From: Urophycis tenuis
Lineage: Eukaryota > Chordata > Actinopteri > Gadiformes > Phycidae
Length of the DNA stretch: 64,000 nt
Direction of reading: 5' to 3'
NCBI GenBank assembly: GCA_036785325.1
Contig: JAXIVH010000042.1
Location: 2,100,989-2,164,988 of the forward strand
Positions 1 to 4,810 of the stretch are shown in pieces. Every line of letters begins with the position of its first letter. Position 1 is the stretch's first letter. The notes below the pieces were generated by a model. It did not search any database. It saw nothing but the letters and a program-made list of their open reading frames with translations, and had not been told where the DNA came from. The position numbers and the translations under genes were made by a program.

Positions 1-40
1 AAGTTTTCCGGATGAAATGCATGCTGGGTAATTGTCTTCT
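1..40. promoter_or_regulatory. Unit anchor with ETS-like core and ZNF143-like motif
   Basis: TTCCGG at 6-11 reads CCGGAA on the - strand, the core of ETS-family sites. GCATGCTGGGTAATTG at 19-34 resembles the ZNF143/Staf element (GCATGCTGGGARTTGTAGT type), with one extra T after CTGGG and a weaker end. These motif families are known to co-occur in bidirectional promoters. The element sits directly before the telomere-like block and about 140 bp upstream of the - strand ATG of the preceding unit. U24 (near 57440) has one disrupting G-to-A change. Motif resemblance only; no evidence of binding. Confidence 0.35.
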
Positions 41-62
41 TCCTCCAATATGTCAAGTGTAG

Positions 63-110
63 GTTAAGGTTAGGGTAGATTTAGGGGTAGAGTTAGCAGT
101 TAACCTTAAC
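63..110. repeat. 10-bp perfect inverted repeat at entry to telomere-like block
   Basis: GTTAAGGTTA at 63-72 is the exact reverse complement of TAACCTTAAC at 101-110, with a 28-nt spacer. The right arm is one of very few C-strand telomere-like hexamers in the block, so a short inverted tract marks its left edge. It is present in the units I checked. Confidence 0.8.
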
Positions 111-314
111 GTTAGGTTTGAAGTAAATGGGAGGGGTTGCGGTTAGGGTTAAGGTTAGGGCTGAGGTTAGGGTTAGGTATAAGGTTACGGTTTAGGGTTA
201 AGGTTAGGGTTAAGGTTAGGGTTACGGTTAGGGCTAAGGTTAGGGCTAAGGTTAGAGTAAGGGTTAGGGTTAGCGTTACGGTTAGGGTAAGGTTAGGGTT
301 AGGGTTAGAGGTTA

Positions 315-343
315 GGGGTTAGGGGTTAGGGTTAAGATGAGGG
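315..343 (+). other. Predicted G-quadruplex motif
   Basis: Four G-tracts at 315-318, 322-325, 329-331 and 341-343 have loops of 3, 3 and 9 nt. U5, U13 and U15 lose one of the GGTTAGG steps here and therefore one tract. Further looser candidates occur through the block, for example around 633-670. Confidence 0.55.
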
Positions 344-1010
344 CTGAGGTTAGGGTTAAGGTTAGGGCTGAGGGTAGGGTTAGGTTTAAGGTTAGGGATA
401 AGGTTAGGGTTGGGGTTACGGCTGAGATTGGGGTTAAGGTTAGGGTTGAGGTTAGGGTTAGTGTTATGGATAAGGTTAGGTTAAGTGTTAGGGCCAAGGT
501 TAGGGTTAAGGTTATGGTTAAGATTAGGGTTAGGGCTAGAATTAGGGTTAGGGCTAAGGTTAGGGTTAGGGTTATGGCTGAGGTTAGGGTTAAGGTTAGG
601 TTTGAGGTTAGGGTTAAGGTTAGGGCCAAGGTTAGGGTTAGGGTTAAGGTTAGGGTTAGGGCTAAGGTTAGGGTTAGGGTTATGGCTGAGGCTAGGGTTA
701 GGGCTAAAGTTAGGGCAAAGGTTAGAGTTAGGGTTAGCGTTAGAGTTAGGGTAGGGTTAGTGTTGGAGGTTAGGGTAGGCTTAGGGTTAGAGTTAGAGTA
801 GGGGTTAGGGTTAGAGTTAGAGTAAGGGTTAGGGTTAGTGTTAAGGCTAAGGTTAGGGGTTGAGGTTAGTGTTAAGATTAGGGCCAAGGTAAGGGTTAGT
901 GTTAGGGTTGAGTTAGGGTTAGGGCTAAGGTTAGGCCTATGGTTAGGGTTGGGGTTGAGGTTATCCCTAGGGTTAGAGTTAGAGCTAGAGATTGAGGAAG
1001 GTAGAGTCAA

Positions 1011-1041
1011 GGTGAGACAGTCTGTACGGACTGAACTCACC
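1011..1041. repeat. 31-bp near-palindrome just after the telomere-like block
   Basis: Outer arms GGTGAG (1011-1016) and CTCACC (1036-1041) and inner arms CAGTC (1018-1022) and GACTG (1029-1033) flank a TGTACG centre, with single unpaired bases A and AA between the arms. This could extrude as a hairpin. It is present in long units, absent from short units (inside their deletion), and specifically deleted in U22. Confidence 0.8.
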
Positions 1042-1126
1042 CCCGCCGGATCGGGCTAGTACACTCTATCTCCCCCAACTCCCTCATTTCCATGAGGGAA
1101 GACAGGGGAGAAGAGATGGGAGGAGT

Positions 1127-1161
1127 ATATATATTTAATATATATTTTTTTAGTAAATAAA
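1127..1161 (+). promoter_or_regulatory. AT-rich TATA-type tract and AATAAA
   Basis: GGAGTATATATATTTAATATATATT is followed by a T-run and GTAAATAAATAC. It could be read as a TATA box or, through AATAAA at 1156-1161, as a polyadenylation signal leading into module A. The TA and T counts vary between units (one extra TA in U14, U18 and U21). No transcript evidence can be read from sequence, so the call is low confidence. Confidence 0.25.
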
Positions 1162-1280
1162 TACATCGAGAGACTCACAGCTGGAGTGGGTTTTAATCTT
1201 TGTATTCAAGGTTGTTCCTCCTCTTTTGATTCCTCGCTGGTGGTGCGTCGTCTCCACCTAGTGGTCGTTTTGTGAAGAAG
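1156..1280 (+). repeat. Module A: RATAAA...TCACAGCTGGAGTG element
   Basis: TCACAGCTGG is at 1175-1184, preceded by AATAAA (1156-1161). It is followed by GTGGGTTTTAATCTTTG, a CCTC-rich stretch, TTTTGATTCCTCGCTGGTGG and CCACCTAGTGGTCG, then TTTTGTGAAGAA. It aligns clearly with module B along its whole length, so A and B are an old duplication that predates the satellite. CAGCTG is an E-box. The source family is not recognised; it could be a fragment of a SINE or LTR end. Long units only. Confidence 0.75.
1252..1267 (-). promoter_or_regulatory. CTCF-like core, module A
   Basis: On the - strand the sequence reads CGACCACTAGGTGGAG. The CTCF core is CCASYAGRKGGCR; this matches except for A in place of C after GGTGG. 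One such site lies in each long unit and none in short units. Occupancy is unknown. Confidence 0.3.
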
Positions 1281-1284
1281 AGTT

Positions 1285-1480
1285 ATAGAAATAGAAATAG
1301 AAATACTCTATTGTTCCCAGGTTGGGAAATTGCATTAATAGGTAAGTAATAATAATAATAACAATAATAATAGGTAATTGCAATAGTTGGTAAGGTAATC
1401 TATATTTAATTTATTTATTTATATTTTTATATTTATTTAGTCTATTTATTTATTCATTTTTGTTTATTTATTTATTTAGA
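1285..1480 (+). repeat. Microsatellite cluster (TAGAAA)n, (TAA)n, (TTTA)n
   Basis: (TAGAAA)3 lies near 1285-1303, (TAA)n with one CAA interruption near 1347-1372, and imperfect (TTTA)n from about 1399 to 1480. The (TAA)n tract is long with CAA in U1, U5, U6 and U25 and shorter without CAA in most other long units. The (TTTA)n contains TTTTTATATTT in U1 and U6 and TTTGTATATTT elsewhere. GGTAAGTAATAA near 1341 is splice-donor-like, probably by chance. Long units only. Confidence 0.85.
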
Positions 1481-1600
1481 TAAAGAAGATCACAGCTGGA
1501 GTGAGTTTTTAGTCTTTGTGTTAAAGGCTGGTTGCCTTCTTTTGATTCTTCAGTGGTGGTCCATCGCCTCCATCTAGTGGTCGTTTTGTGAAGAACAGTT
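1479..1600 (+). repeat. Module B: second RATAAA...TCACAGCTGGAGTG element
   Basis: GATAAA is at 1479-1484 and TCACAGCTGG at 1490-1499, then GAGTGAGTTTTTAGTC, a pyrimidine-rich stretch, TTTTGATTCTTCAGTGGTGG, CCATCTAGTGGTCG and TTTTGTGAAGAACAG. It is homologous to module A, starting 315 bp after it. AGTTGGTAAGGTAAT follows here (near 1599) and also occurs near 1384, extending the duplication. Some long units read GTGAATAACAG instead of GTGAAGAACAG. Confidence 0.75.
1565..1583 (-). promoter_or_regulatory. CTCF-like core, module B
   Basis: On the - strand it reads CGACCACTAGATGGAGGCG. It matches CCASYAGRKGG and then has A instead of C, like the module A site. The two sites share orientation and are about 310 bp apart in every long unit. 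U22 has CCATCTAATGG near 53430, which breaks the core. Confidence 0.3.
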
Positions 1601-1686
1601 GGTAAGGTAATATAAATGGGTTGTGTAGAGAGCCCGTTCTTTCGATGGCCCTGGCTCGGTTAGGTTCGTTAGAGTTATCTCGATGA

Positions 1687-1695
1687 CCCCCCCCC
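1687..1695 (+). repeat. Length-variable C-run
   Basis: Nine C in U1, U5, U6, U11 and U14. Eight C in all complete short units and in U12, U13, U16, U17 and U22-U24. Ten C in U15, U18 and U21. Seven C followed by AA in U25. The changes move short - strand frames in and out of phase, which argues against those frames being genes. Confidence 0.85.
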
Positions 1696-1748
1696 ACCTC
1701 ATCCAACGACTCGGTAGTTGAATAGGGGATCAAAGGCAGTTGCACTCG

Positions 1749-1956
1749 CCAATATCTAGTCATCCGCAGCTCTCTTTTCCCATATTACCAAGAATGAAGT
1801 AAAACGAAATGGTTATCTGTCTTGTTGTGATATAACCGCTGATTTGGAGATATAGACTTGTTTTTCCTTTTCCCAAAGGTTTTCTTTGTTCCAAGATGGA
1901 GGTCAATCTAGTTTGATTGAAGGTACTTCCAATGCATTGGTATATTTACTTATTTG
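1749..1956. other. Unrecognised sequence between C-run region and module C
   Basis: About 200 bp present in every complete unit, beginning near AATATCTAGTCATCCG and including GATATAACCGCTGATTTGG and a T-rich stretch. I see no gene, RNA or transposon hallmark. A GATGGAGG/GATGAAGG polymorphism near 1893 distinguishes U3, U9, U11, U14, U15, U17, U22 and U23 (GATGAAGG) from the rest. Confidence 0.6.
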
Positions 1957-1995
1957 AATAAAGACGAGTCACAGCTGGAGTGAGACTTTTCTTTT
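1957..1995 (+). repeat. Module C: third, shorter copy of the E-box element
   Basis: AATAAA at 1957-1962 and TCACAGCTGG at 1969-1978, followed by AGTGAGACTTTTCTTTTCC. It matches the first part of modules A and B but not their CTCF-like part. It is the only copy kept in short units. U25 has TCACGGCTGG here. Confidence 0.65.
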
Positions 1996-2067
1996 CCATT
2001 TCTATTTTAGTATAAACGTGCTATCGAAATATTAGGACACGTCATCAGTAGTGGACCCTGGGATCAT

Positions 2068-2100
2068 AGGGTGTTTCTGGCCATTGTCACTATACACCCT
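2068..2100. repeat. 7-bp inverted repeat
   Basis: AGGGTGT at 2068-2074 and ACACCCT at 2094-2100 are exact reverse complements separated by 19 nt. Too short to call a terminator or structured RNA on its own. Confidence 0.4.
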
Positions 2101-2214
2101 CACCCAAGGGAGGCCCCCCCGAGAGTGATCAATTCTCAAGGTGTGTCGTTTCCGAAATGGAATTGGTATTGGGTTTAAGCTTTTTTAGGAGTGATCATTT
2201 GTTGAGGTAACGTC
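2100..2214. other. Unrecognised segment with HindIII/PmeI-type polymorphism
   Basis: It contains a seven-C run near 2115, GATCAATTCTCAAGG and GGTTTAAGCTTTTTTAGG. The G at 2179 is A in U2, U4, U7, U8, U20 and U24, which converts AAGCTT to GTTTAAAC. No gene-like content seen. Confidence 0.6.
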
Positions 2215-2234
2215 GAGGTAAGTAAAGGTAAGTA
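2215..2234 (+). other. Tandem splice-donor-like sites, + strand
   Basis: GAG|GTAAGTA at 2215-2224 and AAG|GTAAGTA at 2225-2234 are two near-consensus 5' splice sites in a 10-bp tandem. U19 has GTAACGGTAAGT, which changes the base before the second site. No acceptor or coding exon upstream is supported. Confidence 0.25.
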
Positions 2235-2282
2235 AAACACTTTTTAGGATACATTGTTTTGGTTATGGAGAGGAGGGGGCAC

Positions 2283-2295
2283 ATACTTACCCCCT
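2283..2295 (-). other. Splice-donor-like site, - strand
   Basis: Read on the - strand the sequence is CAGGGG|GTAAGTATG, a strong 5' splice-site match. It lies 33 bp past the stop codon of the 108-codon - strand frame, so that frame would end inside a first exon. The same bases on the + strand read ATACTTACC, identical to the 5' end of U1 snRNA, as any perfect donor complement must be. Confidence 0.3.
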
Positions 2296-2690
2296 GACCA
2301 GCACAAACCAGTTGTTAACACCGCTAGGTAGCCCTGGTTTGGCCAATCAGGGCCGGAGCTTGGTTCTTGTCCTCTGTTGGGTCCAGATGAACTAGCAGAA
2401 AACTGGGGTCACGAAGGACCGAGGCCAGCCGTGACAAAGCACTGCCTCCACGGTCCCCCAATGCAGCTATCCTCAGCGATGGGTGTCCAGACCTAGGAAA
2501 GACCAAGACCAGCCCCGACCAGCGGTGCCTTCCCAGTCGGTCCCAGGGTAGGAAAGGCCAAGGCCAGCCGCGACTAAGCACTGCCTCCCTGGCCCCTCCA
2601 GGACCCCATGCCGAACAGCCTGTTAATAACAATTCCTGTGCCCCATACACCGCGCGACTACAGAGATTGTGTAGGAAGTTGACCTTAGAG
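2291..2690. repeat. GC-rich segment with irregular internal direct repeats
   Basis: This is the most GC-rich part of the non-telomeric DNA. Three diverged copies of GRCCRAGRCCAGCC plus AAGCACTGCCTCC/GCGGTGCCTTCCC begin at 2417, 2501 and 2556, so the spacings are 84 and 55 bp. It is followed by AACAATTCCTGTGCCCC and CGCGCGAC. The position, just upstream of the G-rich telomere-like block of the next unit, is like that of CpG-type subtelomeric promoters, but methylation and transcription cannot be seen here. Confidence 0.6.
2324..2650 (-). other. 108-codon frame of doubtful coding status, repeated in every complete unit
   Basis: The frame starts MYGAQELLLTG and ends LIGQTRAT. It is rich in Trp, Pro, Arg and Gly and shows no domain, signal peptide or membrane segment that I recognise. 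The internal repeats of the GC-rich segment account for WPWPFLPW-like similarity. Copies: 4349-4675, 6422-6748, 8483-8809, 11263-11589, 14048-14374, 16121-16447, 20262-20588, 22323-22649, 25100-25426, 27876-28202, 30645-30971, 33423-33749, 36194-36520, 38970-39296, 41746-42072, 44526-44852, 46599-46925, 48672-48998, 51451-51777, 54181-54507, 56957-57283, 59733-60059, 62517-62843; broken in U8. The ATG context has T at -3 and G at +4. Distinct substitutions seen are three nonsynonymous (Ser/Leu, His/Tyr, Gly/Cys) and three synonymous, too few to show constraint. Probably a chance frame, kept open by recent homogenisation. Confidence 0.15.
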
Positions 2691-2785
2691 AAGACTCAAT
2701 GGCTTACTTTCCTCACCCAAAACAACAATTTCTTGGGGTAGTCTATTCTCGCCGTAGGTACTTCGGTAATGGGTTTTTTTGTGAA
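2691..2785. other. Spacer to next unit anchor
   Basis: Contains CCTCACCCAAAACAAC, AATTTCTTGGGGTAG and a T-run before GTGAAAAG. The T-run and neighbouring base vary: TTTTTTT, TTTTTCT or TTTTGTT before GTG. No feature recognised. Confidence 0.5.
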
Positions 2786-4810
2786 AAGTTTTCCGGATGA
2801 AATGCATGCTGGGTAATTGTCTTCTTCCTCCAATATGTCAAGTGTAGGTTAAGGTTAGGGTAGATTTAGGGGTAGAGTTAGCAGTTAACCTTAACGTTAG
2901 GTTTGAAGTAAATGGGAGGGGTTACGGTTTAGGGTTAAGGTTAGGGTTAAGGTTAGGGTTACGGTTAGGGCTAAGGTTAGGGCTAAGGTTAGAGTAAGGG
3001 TTAGGGTTAGCGTTACGGTTAGGGTAAGGTTAGGGTTAGGGTTAGAGGTTAGGGGTTAGGGGTTAGGGTTAAGATGAGGGCTGAGGTTAGGGTTAAGGTT
3101 AGGGCTGAGGGTAGGGTTAGGTTTAAGGTTAGGGATAAGGTTAGGGTTGGGGTTACGGCTGAGATTGGGGTTAAGGTTAGGGTTGAGGTTAGGGTTAGTG
3201 TTATGGATAAGGTTAGGTTAAGTGTTAGGGCCAAGGTTAGGGTTAAGGTTATGGTTAAGATTAGGGTTAGGGCTAGAATTAGGGTTAGGGCTAAGGTTAG
3301 GGTTAGGGTTATGGCTGAGGTTAGGGTTAAGGTTAGGTTTGAGGTTAGTGTTAAGGTTAGGGCCAAGGTTAGGGTTAGGGTTAAGGTTAGGGTTAGGGCT
3401 AAGGTTAGGGTTAGGGTTATGGCTGAGGCTAGGGTTAGGGCTAAAGTTAGGGCAAAGGTTAGAGTTAGGGTTAGCGTTAGAGTTAGGGTAGGGTTAGTGT
3501 TGGAGGTTAGGGTAGGCTTAGGGTTAGAGTTAGAGTAGGGGTTAGGGTTAGAGTTAGAGTAGGGGTTAGGGTTAGTGTTAAGGCTAAGGTTAGGGGTTGA
3601 GGTTAGTGTTAAGATTAGGGCCAAGGTAAGGGTTAGTGTTAGGGTTGAGTTAGGGTTAGGGCTAAGGTTAGGCCTATGGTTAGGGTTGGGTTCGTTAGAG
3701 TTATCTCGATGACCCCCCCCACCTCATCCAACGACTCGGTAGTTGAATAGGGGATCAAAGGCAGTTGCACTCGCCAATATCTAGTCATCCGCAGCTCTCT
3801 TTTCCCATATTACCAAGAATGAAGTAAAACGAAATGGTTATCTGTCTTGTTGTGATATAACCGCTGATTTGGAGATATAGACTTGTTTTTCCTTTTCCCA
3901 AAGGTTTTCTTTGTTCCAAGATGGAGGTCAATCTAGTTTGATTGAAGGTACTTCCAATGCATTGGTATATTTACTTATTTGAATAAAGACGAGTCACAGC
4001 TGGAGTGAGACTTTTCTTTTCCATTTCTATTTTAGTATAAACGTGCTATCGAAATATTAGGACACGTCATCAGTAGTGGACCCTGGGATCATAGGGTGTT
4101 TCTGGCCATTGTCACTATACACCCTCACCCAAGGGAGGCCCCCCCGAGAGTGATCAATTCTCAAGGTGTGTCGTTTCCGAAATGGAATTGGTATTGGGTT
4201 TAAACTTTTTTAGGAGTGATCATTTGTTGAGGTAACGTCGAGGTAAGTAAAGGTAAGTAAAACACTTTTTAGGATACATTGTTTTGGTTATGGAGAGGAG
4301 GGGGCACATACTTACCCCCTGACCAGCACAAACCAGTTGTTAACACCGCTAGGTAGCCCTGGTTTGGCCAATCAGGGCCGGAGCTTGGTTCTTGTCCTCT
4401 GTTGGGTCCAGATAAACTAGCAGAAAACTGGGGTCACGAAGGACCGAGGCCAGCCGTGACAAAGCACTGCCTCCACGGTCCCCCAATGCAGCTATCCTCA
4501 GCGATGGGTGTCCAGACCTAGGAAAGACCAAGACCAGCCCCGACCAGCGGTGCCTTCCCAGTCGGTCCCAGGGTAGGAAAGGCCAAGGCCAGCCGCGACT
4601 AAGCACTGCCTCCCTGGCCCCTCCAGGACCCCATGCCAAACAGCCTGTTAATAACAATTCCTGTGCCCCATACACCGCGCGACTACAGAGATTGTGTAGG
4701 AAGTTGACCTTAGAGAAGACTCATTGGCTTACTTTCCTCACCCAAAACAACAATTTCTTGGGGTAGTCTATTCTCGCCGTAGGTACTTCGGTAATGGGTT
4801 TTGTTGTGAA
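2786..4810 (+). repeat. Satellite unit U2, short class (2025 bp)
   Basis: Telomere-like block 2846-3690, ending at the short-class junction GGGTTGGG|TTCGTTAG. It is 48 bp shorter than other short units because eight hexamers near 2933 are gone. It carries the A allele at 4204 (GTTTAAAC, a PmeI site) and the A allele at 4414. The - strand frame 4349-4675 has a private Ser13-to-Leu change. The tail GGTTTTGTTGTG near 4800 is shared with U5 and U8. Confidence 0.97.
3683..3698 (+). other. Short-class deletion junction (U2 copy)
   Basis: GGGTTGGG|TTCGTTAG with the break after 3690 joins U1-equivalent 953 to 1665, removing 711 bp with GG as the only shared bases. Other copies of the break lie after 5763, 7824, 15462, 17535, 19603, 21664, 45940, 48013 and 63907. 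The identical junction in all ten short units indicates a single origin. Confidence 0.93.

Larger units (their letters stand above)
61..990 (+). repeat. Degenerate telomere-like block (U1 copy)
   Basis: About 930 bp built from hexamers related to TTAGGG: TTAGGG, TTAAGG, TTACGG, GCTAAGG, GTTATGG, GTTAGAG and GTTGGGG, with C almost absent on this strand. A 12-bp GTTAGGGYTAAG alternation is common in the first half. I found no run longer than two or three consecutive perfect TTAGGG copies, so it is telomere-derived or telomere-like rather than a freshly synthesised telomere. The strand is the same in all 26 units. Because the period is a multiple of three, several frames stay open and give meaningless dipeptide polymers. 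G richness and C poverty predict G-quadruplex and R-loop potential. Confidence 0.93.
1..2785 (+). repeat. Satellite unit U1, long class (2785 bp), reference unit
   Basis: Telomere-like block 61-990. The segment missing from short units is present (954-1664). The C-run has nine C (1687-1695). Allele G at 2179 makes a HindIII site, and the codon allele at 2389 is ATGA type. U1 shares with U6 its exact length, a TTTTTATATTT spacer allele, GAAGAACAG after module B, and a GAGTAAGGG variant late in the telomere-like block, so U1 and U6 are close relatives 14509 bp apart. All module positions elsewhere in this annotation refer to this unit. Confidence 0.97.

Noticed and set aside
1..990. True chromosome-end telomere
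   Set aside because: Hexamers are degenerate, long perfect runs are absent, and each block is followed by non-telomeric DNA and another unit.
137..1059. Many overlapping frames of up to 242 codons in the telomere-like blocks on both strands (Val-Arg, Leu-Gly, Leu-Thr polymers), repeated in each unit
   Set aside because: A 6-bp repeat keeps several frames open by chance. Composition is pure repeat, several starts are non-ATG, and indels of 7 bp are tolerated.
1327..1385. ATTGCA / TGCAAT arms flanking the (TAA)n microsatellite
   Set aside because: Only six perfect base pairs over a long, length-variable AT-rich spacer; not distinguishable from chance.
1600..1680. tRNA- or SINE-type Pol III promoter boxes around GGTTAGGTTCGTTAGAG
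   Set aside because: The resemblance to a B box is partial and no A box or cloverleaf fits at the right distance.
1521..1763. - strand frame of 80 codons (MTRYWRVQLPLIPY...), reading 62 or 60 codons in other long units
   Set aside because: Length depends on whether the C-run has eight, nine or ten C. It overlaps module B and is destroyed by the short-class deletion.
2283..2740. Possible U1 snRNA-like gene: ATACTTACC, TCACGAAGG at about 2409 and AATTTCTTGG near 2728
   Set aside because: ATACTTACC is simply the complement of a strong splice donor. The spacing is far larger than animal U1, the Sm-like site has an extra T, and no U1 stem-loops align.
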